Shown here: positions 1-8,956 of the stretch, piece by piece
How the letters are laid out: each line of letters begins with the position of its first letter
Position numbering within the stretch: position 1 is the stretch's first letter
NCBI RefSeq assembly: GCF_001641335.1
Contig: NZ_LVEM01000006.1
Span: 124,300-188,299, forward strand
Length of the DNA: 64,000 nucleotides
DNA from: Bradyrhizobium stylosanthis
GTDB taxonomy: Bacteria; Pseudomonadota; Alphaproteobacteria; Rhizobiales; Xanthobacteraceae
Direction: 5' to 3'
Notes under the pieces: model-generated
Told to the model about the DNA's origin: nothing
Databases searched by the model: none
Seen by the model: only the letters and a program-made list of their open reading frames with translations
Made by a program: the position numbers and the translations under genes

Positions 1-924
1 CAGATTGCTGTTTGCCGCTGCGATACATCCAAACCAATGTAGCATTCCATGGATGCTTCTCCTGCTGGGTTGCGGAAGAGCACAGCCTACCCCACTCACC
101 GCAGTGCAGGTCCGCGGCTACACTATGGGTAGCAAGTGCCAGGGCGACCCGAGCGGAGGGGGATCACCCGCCCGATCAGGGCCGCTCGCCAGAAGCGGGT
201 CTGCACGGGCGCATGTCAGTTGTTCGAGAAGATGAAGAGCCAGCGAAAGCACGGAAGACCGGGGAGACCGCTCGGGGTGGCGCCGGCCACAGCCGGCGCT
301 TCACCCTGGCGCGCGCGAGGGCCGGAGGCCCTTAGATCTCGAGCGTCGGAAATCTGAGCAAGTCTGCGCAGGCTAAAACAGGGGATCGAAGGCAAGCGAA
401 GAGTGAGCAAATCGAAAGAGGCACCCGCAGGAGGGTCAGCATAGCGCCGACGCGGAACGCGGCGGGACCCGGGACCGAGTGCAGTCGCGAGACCGGTTTA
501 AGAAGGCACCCGCGCGACGGGCAGTGATAGCGGTGCCGCGAAGCGGCAGCCCTTCGCGCGAGTGCCTCCGGCGAGCGACACATTATATAAGCTTGTGCAA
601 GGGATCGAAGCCGAAGGCCGAGACGCGAAGCGGCTTGGTTCATATGTGGACGGCCCCCGACTTGCAAGGATTGGCTCTGGCAGCATGCTCGGATCGCTTG
701 CGCTCATATGTCCGGCCTGTTTTCGGGTCTTGCGACCACCGGCCAAGATGGGCTTCGCGGATAGTGAGATCCAAACACGAGAGCGGCATTTTCTGCCGGT
801 AAACCGAGCGGAGTATCTCACATGACCGGCTCGCGCCGAACGTACCACCTCTTCCTATCCTGCAAGTTCCGCCCTCAGCGTCAAACCTAACGGTCTAGCG
901 CCAAGCTCTGCATTTCGTTTAAGC
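1..924. other. No recognisable gene; degenerate island DNA
   Basis: Several overlapping open frames of 60-116 codons exist on both strands. None has a convincing ribosome binding site, domain or codon pattern, and they contradict each other. GC-rich direct and inverted short words (for example around 420-560) suggest eroded repeats. I cannot assign a function. Confidence 0.5.
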
Positions 925-1985
925 CTAGGCTGGCGTCGGCATCGGTATGACGCTGCCAGCAGGTCGGTAATGCTCGCCACTGACCATCAGTTTCCACGCG
1001 ATCCGCGCCAGCTTATTTGCCAACGCTATGGCGACCAGCTTCGGCGGCTTGCGCGCGATCATGTCTTTCAGCCAGGGCCAGGAGCGACTCTCGCGTCGCC
1101 GCACATCTGCGATCACAGCCGTCGCGCCAGCGACCAAAACGGTTCGCAACATGCCGTCACCGGCCCGCGTAATCACGCCGAGCCGGTTCTTTCCGGCCGT
1201 TGAATGGTTCTTTGGTGTCGGCCAAGCCAAGCAGCAAAGTTTCTTGCCGACTTGAACCCACCTGCATCCACGACCTTGATTGAGAGCAGCGTCGCGCCAA
1301 TTGGACCAATTCCCGGAATGGCCGCCAGTCGTCGGCTCATCTCGCTACTCCGGTGGAGGTGCATGAGCTTCTTGTCGAGCTTAGCGATCTGGTCGTCGAC
1401 GCGCGCCAGCTCTGCCGCCAACGCTTCCACGAGCTCCAGCGCCAAGTCGGGAACTGTCTCATCAGCCCGAATATCGGTCAGCAACTGATGAAGGCGCGAA
1501 AGCCCCTTGGGCGCGGTAAAGCCAAATTCCGCGGCGTAGCCGCGGATCGAATTGGCGAGCTGGGTACGCCTGCCGATGAACTGGCTGCGCACGCGTGTCA
1601 GCATCTGCGCGCCCTGCTGCTCGGGACTCTTGATCGGCACAAAGTTCTTGCGCAGTTTTGGCCGACTCGCCGCTTCACAAATCGCCTCGGCGTCCGCGGC
1701 GTCGGATTTCCCGCGCTGCACATATGGCTTGACATATTGCAGCGGGATCATCGCCACCTCATGCCCGAGCGATCGTAGCTCCCTCGCCCAATAGTGCGAT
1801 GCTCCGCAAGCCTCCATCGCGACAAACGCAGGCGGCAAACGCCTGAAGAACTCCAGAACCTGGCTGCGCCTCAACTTGCGCCGCAAAACCGGCTGCTCCA
1901 TCCCGTCAACGCCATGCAACTGAAACACACTCTTTGACGTATCCAAACCGATGCGAACAATCGTTTCCACGGGCGGCTCCTTCAT
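925..1985 (-). pseudogene. IS110-family transposase, frameshifted
   Basis: The N-terminal frame (1985 down to about 1215, start ATG at 1985) has the DEDD-type catalytic domain of IS110 transposases: an early IGLDTSK aspartate motif, an MEACG glutamate segment and a KSDAADA double-aspartate motif. It then runs into the helix-hairpin-helix-like segment of the Transposase_20 domain (AAIPGIGPIGA). Near 1220 the frame is lost: the expected WLG-L-TPKNHS continuation is found one frame over, in a segment that carries the C-terminal GKNRLGVITRAGD serine motif and stops at 925. Restoring one base would give about 353 codons, a normal length for this family. The element is therefore probably dead unless the shift is a sequencing error or is programmed. 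Confidence 0.8.
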
Positions 1986-2160
1986 TTGAGGTCAGCGACC
2001 ACCTCGATCTAGCCACGCAGAGTGGCGGAAGGGGGCCGTCCACCCCAACACGAGAGCCCGGTGCGGCGACAGCCGCACGCGCCCATGCGAGTGGGCCCCA
2101 TGAGCAGTGCGATAACATGAATATGATCGACTGGACCAATCAGCGGCCAGTCGTACCCAG
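1986..2160 (-). ncRNA. Candidate bridge-RNA/left-end region of the IS110 element
   Basis: IS110-family elements carry a structured non-coding RNA in the end that lies upstream of the transposase, as established for IS621. The DNA just upstream of this transposase (read leftward) lacks a gene but holds clear hairpins: a perfect 7-bp stem with a 4-nt loop at 2061-2078 and a 5-bp stem at 2081-2096. Both ends of the RNA are guesses and the guide loops are not identified. Confidence 0.3.
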
Positions 2161-2729
2161 ATGACGTGAACAATCCGATCCAAGCGCAAGCTGCGGTAAC
2201 CTTGCTTGGCTTGCAGTTGAGCGAATGCTGCCGACCATGCTTGATGACGATTAACAACCAAGAAGTCGAGCTGGAAGCCCGTTGCTACGCCGGGACACCG
2301 AGCTTCTGCAGCTAGCCAACCGTTCGACGTCGTTCTACAGCACGCCGCTATGTAAAGAGTCCTCGCGATGATCCGCCGTAGTCTCAGCCGGTTATTGGCT
2401 TTCCCGAACACCAATTGCAATCGCGGCGAAATATTCGACGGCCAAGAGATTTATACCTGCTCTAGCCCCCGACATCGAGTTGTCCCACACAACTCCAACG
2501 CTGCTTTTCGCGCAGCCATGATCAAATCGGCATATCGAGAACGATCGTCAGCTCTGACATTTTGCCAACCCACGACGACCGAGATGCCCGCACCTCGAAA
2601 ATGTTACGCGATGATCTAGAGAATCGATCGTGCGGCCTACCGGTCGAAATTTACCCTTGCAGACGAGTCCAGACGAGGCGATTCTACGCATTGCACGCGT
2701 ACTTGCCCGTCTGGCTGCGAGGGAAGATC
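2161..2729. other. No gene seen between the IS110 element and the recombinase
   Basis: Short open frames occur on both strands, but none has a recognisable domain or good ribosome binding site. The reading frame of the recombinase stays open leftward to 2562. That extension is not like the family N-terminus and is unlikely to be translated. Confidence 0.5.
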
Positions 2730-4385
2730 ATGAAAGAGAGCAGGCCGAAAGAAGCAAGGAAGAGAGCAGCAATCTATGCCCGCTTCTCGACCGACCTTCA
2801 GAATGAACGATCGATAGAAGATCAGCTTTCGCTTTGTCAAACCTACGCTGACCGCGAATCTTTAGACGTCGTCCGCAGCTATGATGATCGGGCTCGCTCC
2901 GGTGGATCGCTGATGGGACGCGACGGCCTGCTAAGGCTATTGGATGACGCAAGAGAAAAATCTTTCGATGTTGTCGTCGTCGAAGCACTTGATCGTCTCT
3001 CCCGCGACATGGAGGATCTCGCAGGCATCCACAAGCGACTGTCTTTTCTTGGCATCGAGATCCGGGCGGTCCATGAAGGCGTAGTCAATACCGTGCTGGT
3101 CGGCCTTCGCGGCCTGGTCGGGCAACTCTATCGCGAAGACAATGCACATAAGGTGCGCCGTGGTCTGGCTGGTCGCATCAAGCAAGGCTTGGCTGGAGGC
3201 GGCCTGACATACGGATATGCCGCGATCTCGGGAAGAACCGGCGAGCGCGTCATCGTGGACGATCAGGCAGAAACCATCCGGCGCATATTCCAGGAGTACG
3301 TCGAGGGCCGAACTCCTCGAGAAATCGCGCACGAACTCAACAAGGACAAGGTGTCACCTCCGCGAGGCCGGGTATGGAACGCCTCAACGATCAACGGCAA
3401 CCTTGAGAGGGGAGCCGGCATCCTCCAGAACGAGCTTTATGTGGGACGTCTCGTTTGGAACAAGGTCAGGATGGTGAAAGATCCTGACACGGGAAAACGA
3501 TTGTCGCGCCCCAACCCGCGGAGCGAGTGGCAGGTTGCTGACGTGCCACATCTTGCAATTATCACACCCGAGCTGTTCGCCGCCGCTCAGACGCGCAAAG
3601 TAGAGCGCGGTCACACCCATCCTTGCCATCAACGTCGGCCTCGTCGGATGTTGTCTGGCCTGCTTCGTTGCGGTTCATGCGGCTCAGGCATGTCAACCAA
3701 TGGACGAGACAAATCCGGACGCGTTCGCATTCGCTGCTCGGCAGCGACAGAGAGTGGCACGTGCCCTGACGCCAAGACTTTCTATTTGGACACGGTCGAG
3801 AGCGCCGTTCTCGGCGGGCTAAAGGCTGAATTGCGCGCGCCGAAGGTCATTGCGGAGTATGTGCGCACGTATCTTGAGGAGCGGAAGCGCCTTGCGGCCA
3901 CGTCAAATGCAAAAAGGCAGCGCCTTGAGCAGCAGCTTGGGCAGTTAAACCGGGAGATCGAACGACTCGTGGACGCGATCGCAAAAGGGCACGGGGATCC
4001 ATCGATCCTCGGTCCTCGATCGACTGCCTTGGACGCCGAACGGAGGAGAATATCCGAGGAGTTGCGGCATGAACCGCCACCTCAAAAGGACGTCGCGCTG
4101 CACCCGGCCATCCTTAAACAATATGAAGAGCAGCTCGGACGGCTTGAGGAGGCGCTGGCGAACGGCGCAAGAGCCGGCGACGGAGAGGCCGCCGAGGCGA
4201 TCAGAGATCTCGTCGAAACCGTCACTGTCTTCCGCGATCCAGAACGTACAGGCGGCGTGACCGTCGAGATAGCAGGTCGACTGAATACCCTGCTGGGTGA
4301 AACCGCTTACCCAAACCACGTCAAAGGGGTGTGGGGAAAGATGGTAGCGGGAGAGGGACTCGAACCCCCGACCCCAGGATTATGA
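2730..4385 (+). CDS. Large serine recombinase / integrase
   Basis: 551-aa site-specific recombinase of the large serine family, expected to integrate or excise a mobile element at a short att site. The start at 2730 is chosen because a GAGGGAAG ribosome binding site sits just upstream and because the resolvase fold begins 12 residues later. Domains in order: resolvase catalytic domain with the nucleophile serine in the YARFS motif (Ser20) and the partner arginines; recombinase domain (about 160-300); zinc ribbon with a CGSC pair and a later C...C pair (about 305-345); coiled coil rich in Leu/Glu/Arg (about 380-450). The last 14 residues (MVAGEGLEPPTPGL) are antisense to the tRNA-Met gene, so the present stop codon lies inside the tRNA. 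The original C-terminus on the free element was probably different. Confidence 0.85.
   Translation: MKESRPKEARKRAAIYARFSTDLQNERSIEDQLSLCQTYADRESLDVVRSYDDRARSGGSLMGRDGLLRLLDDAREKSFDVVVVEALDRLSRDMEDLAGIHKRLSFLGIEIRAVHEGVVNTVLVGLRGLVGQLYREDNAHKVRRGLAGRIKQGLAGGGLTYGYAAISGRTGERVIVDDQAETIRRIFQEYVEGRTPREIAHELNKDKVSPPRGRVWNASTINGNLERGAGILQNELYVGRLVWNKVRMVKDPDTGKRLSRPNPRSEWQVADVPHLAIITPELFAAAQTRKVERGHTHPCHQRRPRRMLSGLLRCGSCGSGMSTNGRDKSGRVRIRCSAATESGTCPDAKTFYLDTVESAVLGGLKAELRAPKVIAEYVRTYLEERKRLAATSNAKRQRLEQQLGQLNREIERLVDAIAKGHGDPSILGPRSTALDAERRRISEELRHEPPPQKDVALHPAILKQYEEQLGRLEEALANGARAGDGEAAEAIRDLVETVTVFRDPERTGGVTVEIAGRLNTLLGETAYPNHVKGVWGKMVAGEGLEPPTPGL
4342..4385. other. Predicted attachment site in the 3' half of tRNA-Met
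   Basis: Integration into the 3' end of a tRNA leaves the tRNA intact on one side and the element on the other, which is what is seen here: an intact tRNA with recombinase DNA joined exactly to its 3' terminus. The true crossover core cannot be fixed without the other border or an empty-site relative. Confidence 0.4.
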
Positions 4386-4418
4386 TTCCCGTGCTCTAAC
4401 CAGCTGAGCTACCCCGCC
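4342..4418 (-). tRNA. tRNA-Met (CAU), elongator type
   Basis: Read on the minus strand the 77 nt fold as a full cloverleaf: a 7-bp acceptor stem (with G-U at both ends), D-arm with AGCTCAGCTGGTTAGAGC, anticodon stem CGGGA/TCCTG around loop ATCATAA with anticodon CAT, T-arm GGGTTCGAGTCCC, and an encoded CCA. The variable region and GAGCAC...TGGGGTC context resemble elongator tRNA-Met more than initiator (no C-A mismatch at the 5' end) or tRNA-Ile2. The 3' half overlaps the end of the recombinase gene on the other strand. Confidence 0.95.
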
Positions 4419-4556
4419 ACAGGGTCGCGAACGGCGGAACGGCCGATCTCGCGAACGCGCGGCATATAAAGAAGGGGGCGGCGGGAAGTCAAGCAAAGGT
4501 CGGGCGATTGGCGGGATGAATTCAGCGCCTGAATCGACCTCATCCACCACTGATTC

Positions 4557-4642
4557 CGTCATGGCCGGGCTTGTCCCGGCCATCCACGAGCCTATTCGGC
4601 ACCCGGAGAACGTGGATGCCCGGGACAAGCCCGGTCATGACG
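4557..4642. repeat. Intergenic palindromic repeat, family A copy 1
   Basis: Two inverted arms (CGTCATGGCCGGGCTTG... and ...CAAGCCCGGTCATGACG) around a variable centre, with inner CCATCCACG / CGTGGATGC blocks. The same element recurs at 44406, 49841 and 59591. It could form a long stem-loop in RNA between the tRNA and the convergent small gene. Confidence 0.85.
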
Positions 4643-4663
4643 ATATCCGGGACCGAACAAGGC

Positions 4664-5020
4664 CTATTTCGGCCTCACATTCGGGTCGCCGCCGGGGCTG
4701 CCGGGGGGCGGAATCACCGGGGTGTTGCCGCCGGTGTCGGGGGCCGGGGCGTGCATGTCGGGGTCTATCCCGGAGGGCGGGCAGAGCACGCCGTCGGACT
4801 TGGCCAGCTTGTCGCCGAGCGGTTCCCGGGACTGCCCAATGGTGGTGCCGTCGGGCGAGCGGTTCGGGCGGTCCTGCGGGGCGCAGTTGGCCATATGTTG
4901 CGGGGATGGCGGCGCGGTCTGTTGCGGCGGCGTCGCCGGGGCGGGCGGAGCCTGCGCGATCGCACTGCCGGAGGCGGCGATCAGGAGGCTGGCCAGGATG
5001 ATGTTTGATGTCGTGCGCAT
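4664..5020 (-). CDS. Small secreted proline-rich protein, unknown function
   Basis: 118 residues. The start at 5020 is chosen because it opens a typical Sec signal peptide (MRTTSN, then a hydrophobic stretch ending SGSAIAQA). The mature part is rich in Pro, Gly and Asn with two cysteines and no repeat I recognise, ending in a PPPGSPGGDPN tail. No strong ribosome binding site is visible at this start. It lies 44 bp downstream of pmtA on the same strand and may be cotranscribed. Function unknown. Confidence 0.6.
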   Translation of the reverse strand: MRTTSNIILASLLIAASGSAIAQAPPAPATPPQQTAPPSPQHMANCAPQDRPNRSPDGTTIGQSREPLGDKLAKSDGVLCPPSGIDPDMHAPAPDTGGNTPVIPPPGSPGGDPNVRPK

Positions 5021-5064
5021 GAAAGGAAAACGCACCGGCCTCGGCGCGTGTTCCCGCGGCAAGA

Positions 5065-5703
5065 TCACGATTTGCGGTAGCGGATCAGCGAGAAGTGGCC
5101 CATCGGGGGCATCGGGCGGCGCTCGGTGAGCGTGACGCCGCCGTGTTTGGCGGCCCAGTTGACGAGGCGGGCCCACGGAAATTCCGGGCGCCAGCCGAGG
5201 CGGCGGGCGACGGGCGCAAAAGCGAGCTCGAACAGTTTGCGAGGGCCGCTCTCGGCGCCGATGTGGTTGACCAGGATCAGCTCGCCGCCGTGCTTGAGCA
5301 CGCGCACGAACTCGTCGAGCGTTCCCTCCGGATCGGGCACGGCGGTGATGACGTATTGCGCGACCACCGCGTCGAAGAAGTTTTCGGGGAAGGCGAGGTT
5401 CTTCGCATCCATCACCGAGAGCACTTCGACGTTGCAGAGGCGCTCGGCCCGCACGCGCTGTTGCGCCTTGCGCAGCATCGGCTCGGAGATGTCGACGCCG
5501 CAGATCTTCGTGCTGCGCGAATAGTCCGACAGCGACAGGCCGGTGCCGACGCCGACGTCGAGGATGCGGCCGCCGATGCGGTCGGCCTCCGCGATGGTGG
5601 ACTGGCGGCCGGCGTCGAAGACCTTGCCGAACACGAGGTCGTAGACCGGCGCCCAGCGGCCATAGGCCTTCTCGACCCCGGCTCGCGAGATGTCTGCTGC
5701 CAT
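5065..5703 (-). CDS. pmtA: Phospholipid/phosphatidylethanolamine N-methyltransferase (PmtA type)
   Basis: 212-aa class I SAM-dependent methyltransferase. Motif I is ILDVGVGTGLSL (about 46-58), followed by an acidic VDIS loop, the post-I DAVVAQYVIT segment and a C-terminal PMPPMGHFSLIRY. The N-terminal Y..WAPVYDLVFGKVFDAGR signature and the IGAE-GPR segment match what I know of the Rhodobacter-type PmtA family, which methylates phosphatidylethanolamine towards phosphatidylcholine at the cytoplasmic membrane. A ubiE-like quinone or other small-molecule methyltransferase is the alternative. It lies downstream of mnmA on the same strand with a 77-bp gap. Confidence 0.72.
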   Translation of the reverse strand: MAADISRAGVEKAYGRWAPVYDLVFGKVFDAGRQSTIAEADRIGGRILDVGVGTGLSLSDYSRSTKICGVDISEPMLRKAQQRVRAERLCNVEVLSVMDAKNLAFPENFFDAVVAQYVITAVPDPEGTLDEFVRVLKHGGELILVNHIGAESGPRKLFELAFAPVARRLGWRPEFPWARLVNWAAKHGGVTLTERRPMPPMGHFSLIRYRKS

Positions 5704-5780
5704 GCCCCCTGCCCCGATACTCTTAAACTAATGTGAGACGATCGTTCCCGCGGTAGCAGGTGGGGCCGATCTCGGCAAGA

Positions 5781-6962
5781 TTAGCCGCGCACGGCTTCCG
5801 CGAGCGGGCGCGATGTCGCGGCGCCGAGCTTCGCCGCGGCGCTCTGGATGAAGCCGCCCCCGAGCACGCGGGCCTGCCCGCCAGGCGCGTCGTAGAACAC
5901 ACAGGCCTGGCCGGGCGAAACGCCCTCCTCGCCGGCGACGAGCTCGACCTCGTAATGGCCGCCAGCGCCGCGCAGCCAGGCCGGCTGCGGCGAACGGGTC
6001 GAGCGCACGCGCACGAACATTTCGAGGCCGTTGCCGATGGCGCTGTCGATGTCGCCGCCGCCGATCCAGTTGACGTCGCGCAAGGCGATGCGGTGCATCT
6101 TCAGCGCATCGCGCGGACCGACCACGACGCGTCGGTTCGCGGCATCGAGCCGCACCACGAACAGCGGCGAGCCGGAGGCGATGCCGAGGCCGCGGCGCTG
6201 GCCGACGGTGAAATTGGCGATGCCGTGATGCTGGCCGAGCACGCGTCCGTCGAGATCGACGATGTCGCCGGGGTCCATCGCGTTCGGACGCAGGCGGGTG
6301 ATGATGTCGGTGTAGCGCCCCGTGGGCACGAAGCAGATGTCCTGGCTGTCGTGCTTGTCGGCGACGGACAGGCCGTAGCGGCGCGCGAGCTCACGCGTCT
6401 CGGGCTTGGTCATGTCGCCGAGCGGGAAGCGCAGGAAGTCGAGCTGCTCCTGCGTGGTCGCGAACAGGAAATAGCTCTGGTCGCGGTCGCTATCTGCCGC
6501 GCAGACCAGCGCCCGCGAGCCGTCGTCGCGGCGGCGCGAGGCGACGTAATGGCCGGTGGCGAGCGCCTGCGCGCCGAGTTCGCGCGCGGTCTTCAAGAGG
6601 TCGCGGAATTTGACGCTGCGGTTGCACTCGATGCACGGCACCGGCGTCTCGCCGAGCGCGTAGCTGTCGGCGAAATTGTCGATGACGGACTCGCGGAAGC
6701 GGTCCTCGTAGTCGAGCACGTAATGGGGAATGCCGAGCTTGGCGGCGACGTCGCGGGCGTCGTGGATGTCCTGGCCGGCGCAGCAGGCGCCCTTGCGGTG
6801 GGTCGCCGCGCCATGGTCGTAGAGCTGCAGCGTGATGCCGACGACGTCGTAGCCTTCCGCCTTGAGCAGCGCAGCCGTCGTCGAGGAATCGACGCCGCCC
6901 GACATGGCGACGACGACCCTGGTGTCCTCAGGACGGCCTTCGAGATCCAGACTGTTGAGCAT
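5781..6962 (-). CDS. mnmA: tRNA-specific 2-thiouridylase MnmA
   Basis: 393 aa, normal for the family. MnmA puts sulfur on U34 of tRNA for Lys, Glu and Gln. The PP-loop ATP site is AMSGGVDSS (residues 19-27). The two catalytic cysteines are seen in CIECN (Cys113) and SQDIC (Cys210), and the tRNA-binding GHYV segment and C-terminal beta-barrel are present. The frame stays open upstream to 7106, but that part is arginine-rich and unlike the family, so the ATG at 6962 is preferred. It is divergent from the flagellar fliK promoter. Confidence 0.92.
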   Translation of the reverse strand: MLNSLDLEGRPEDTRVVVAMSGGVDSSTTAALLKAEGYDVVGITLQLYDHGAATHRKGACCAGQDIHDARDVAAKLGIPHYVLDYEDRFRESVIDNFADSYALGETPVPCIECNRSVKFRDLLKTARELGAQALATGHYVASRRRDDGSRALVCAADSDRDQSYFLFATTQEQLDFLRFPLGDMTKPETRELARRYGLSVADKHDSQDICFVPTGRYTDIITRLRPNAMDPGDIVDLDGRVLGQHHGIANFTVGQRRGLGIASGSPLFVVRLDAANRRVVVGPRDALKMHRIALRDVNWIGGGDIDSAIGNGLEMFVRVRSTRSPQPAWLRGAGGHYEVELVAGEEGVSPGQACVFYDAPGGQARVLGGGFIQSAAAKLGAATSRPLAEAVRG

Positions 6963-7251
6963 GGCTTCTTGTGACGGCGGCGTTCGGCGATCCGCGATTT
7001 GCCTTTGACCGGGGCATGAACGGTCCCGGGGAACCTGGGTTCCCGCAGGGGCGCGACTTGCCCGGTCGAAAGCGGCTGAGAGCGATCTCTTTAATATAGG
7101 CGGCATTCCGGTGAAGCAATCGCAGGGCTGGCCAGCTTAGGGCAATTCTTGCCGGGGAGGCAGAAATGGCGGGGTTCTTCCAGCCCTTGCGGCGGGGGCA
7201 GCGATCCTTCAAGCCATTGAATTATATTGATAAAATTGCTTGGAGGGAGGC

Positions 7252-7268
7252 TGGCCCGCTCCTTGCTA
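7252..7268 (+). promoter_or_regulatory. Sigma-54 (RpoN) -24/-12 promoter for fliK-flgD
   Basis: TGGCCCGCTCCTTGCTA differs from the RpoN consensus TGGCACG-N4-TTGC(A/T) at one position, with correct spacing of the GG and GC doublets. Initiation about 12 bp downstream would leave a leader of roughly 25 nt before the fliK ribosome binding site. A sigma-54 activator, FlbD, is encoded at 14286. Confidence 0.7.
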
Positions 7269-7302
7269 CCCCTTTGCCGAAGATGTTTCCAAGGGGTCGC
7301 CT

Positions 7303-8943
7303 GTGGTCGGTGTTTCGTCAGATCTAGTGGCAAACGTGCAGGTTTCGAGTGCGCAGCAGAAGCCTGCGCGCTCGCAAGCGTCCAAGGATACCGCGCCGAG
7401 CGACTCCTTCGGCTCGCTGGTCGACAGCAACACCCAGGCGATCAGCAACAATGCGCCGGCGCAGGATACCGCGCCGCGCCGGACCGATTCAGCCTCGTCG
7501 TCCTCCGCCTCCGACCGGAGTTCGCGCGACACCGCTTCCACGGATAGCGCCACGCAGAGCAAGGCCAGCGACGACACCGATGCGTCCGCGCCCGCGAAGA
7601 GCGACGCCACGGACGACGCGGCCAAGAATTCGGACAAGGATCAGGTCAAGGCGGGCAAGACCAAGGATAAGTCCGAGACGTCCGACGCCAAATCGGCCGA
7701 CAAGTCCGACGAGACCAAGGGCGACAAGACCGACGCCGGCGACGGCCTCACGGCCGCCGTCGATGCGGCAGCTACGGCGCAAATCGATGCGACGCAGACC
7801 GCGGTGCCCGATCCGAACGCCGTCATCGTCGCCGCGCCCGTCGTCCCGCTCGATCCGAACGCGGCCGCGGGCCAGGCCGGCGATGCCGCCGCCTCACCGC
7901 TGACGATCGCCGCCGCCGGCATCGCCGTCAGCACCTCCACCGCGGCGCAGATCGCGGGCACCAAGACCGATACCGCAACACCAGGCGACAAGAGCGCCAA
8001 GACCGCCGGCGCGAAAGTCGATGCCGACACGTCGGCGACGCTGGCCGATGCCGCCACCGGCGCAACTGACACGACCACCGGCACCGCGACCGATGCCAAG
8101 ACCAATGGCGGGCTGATCGCCGCGGTGGACCAGGGCACGCCGAAGACCTCGTTCAAGGCCGCGGCCACCGCTGCCGGCGCCAGCGACGTCTCCAATATCG
8201 GCCAGGATACGGGCAAGGCGAACGCCGCGCTCACGCCGGCGACTGCGACGCCCGCCAATGCCGCACATGCGCAAGCCGCCAAGCCGCAGGCCGACGGCAA
8301 CGCGGCCGAGGCGAAGACCAACGCTTCGGACCGCGCGCCCGACGCGATCCCCGCCGCACCGGCGGCCCACGCCCATGCCAATGCGCAGGCCGCTTTCAAC
8401 ACGCCCGATCCCGGCGCGCAGGCCGCCGCTGCCGTGCAGGCACCGCTGACCACCACGACGTCGGCCGCGACCGCCTCGACCGCAACCCTGACCGCGACCG
8501 CGGCGACCTCCCAGGCCGTGCCGATCAACGCCGTGCCGATCGAGATCGCCGCCGCCGCACGCGCCGGCAAGACGCGGTTCGACATCAGCCTCGACCCGCT
8601 CGATCTCGGCCGTATCGACGTCCGCATCAATGTCGACCGCAATGGCCAGGTCACCTCGCATCTGACGGTCGAGAAGCCGGAGACGCTGCAGATGCTGCGG
8701 CAGGACGCGCCGCAATTGCAGCGCGCGCTCGACGATGCCGGCTTCAAGACCGGCAGCAACGGGCTGTCCTTCAGCCTGCGCGACCAGAACTCGTCGGGCC
8801 AGCAATCCGGCCAGAACAACGACAATGGCGGCAATGCCCGCCGGCTGATCATCAGCGAGGACGACAGCGTTCCCGCAGCGCCCGTGGGGCGCGGCTACGG
8901 CCGCATGCTCGGATCGAGCAGCGGCGTCGACATCAGAGTGTGA
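7303..8943 (+). CDS. fliK: Flagellar hook-length control protein FliK
   Basis: 546 aa from a GTG start at 7303, chosen because AAGGGG lies 6 nt upstream and because the start at 7240 would be upstream of the sigma-54 promoter. FliK is exported through the flagellar apparatus and switches export from hook to filament substrates when the hook reaches length. The first ~400 residues are low-complexity, rich in Ala, Asp, Thr and Lys, as is usual for FliK. The C-terminal hook-length domain is clear at about 415-500: a RFDISLDPLDLGRIDV motif followed by LTVEKPETLQMLR and a GLSFSLRDQ strand. flgD follows after 13 bp. Confidence 0.82.
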   Translation: MVGVSSDLVANVQVSSAQQKPARSQASKDTAPSDSFGSLVDSNTQAISNNAPAQDTAPRRTDSASSSSASDRSSRDTASTDSATQSKASDDTDASAPAKSDATDDAAKNSDKDQVKAGKTKDKSETSDAKSADKSDETKGDKTDAGDGLTAAVDAAATAQIDATQTAVPDPNAVIVAAPVVPLDPNAAAGQAGDAAASPLTIAAAGIAVSTSTAAQIAGTKTDTATPGDKSAKTAGAKVDADTSATLADAATGATDTTTGTATDAKTNGGLIAAVDQGTPKTSFKAAATAAGASDVSNIGQDTGKANAALTPATATPANAAHAQAAKPQADGNAAEAKTNASDRAPDAIPAAPAAHAHANAQAAFNTPDPGAQAAAAVQAPLTTTTSAATASTATLTATAATSQAVPINAVPIEIAAAARAGKTRFDISLDPLDLGRIDVRINVDRNGQVTSHLTVEKPETLQMLRQDAPQLQRALDDAGFKTGSNGLSFSLRDQNSSGQQSGQNNDNGGNARRLIISEDDSVPAAPVGRGYGRMLGSSSGVDIRV

Positions 8944-8956
8944 GGAGTATTCGACC

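Larger units (their letters stand above)
1..4341. mobile_element. Terminal part of an integrative element ending at a tRNA gene (inferred)
   Basis: This stretch carries a broken IS110-type transposase, long non-coding DNA and a large serine recombinase that abuts the 3' end of tRNA-Met at 4342. Base composition looks less GC-rich and coding density is far lower than in the rest of the window. A recombinase next to a tRNA 3' end is the classic layout of a genomic island border. The other border must lie to the left of base 1; I saw no second copy of the tRNA 3' end inside the window. The island reading is an inference. Confidence 0.45.

Noticed and set aside
498..848. 116-codon minus-strand frame in the left island segment
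   Set aside because: Overlaps several equally long frames on the other strand; no motif or start signal distinguishes it.
2562..2729. N-terminal extension of the serine recombinase
   Set aside because: Fifty-six upstream codons are unlike the family and have no ribosome binding site; a good site precedes 2730.
5760..6974. 404-codon plus-strand frame opposite mnmA
   Set aside because: mnmA is diagnostic on the minus strand; the other frame is Ala/Arg/Asp-rich without features.
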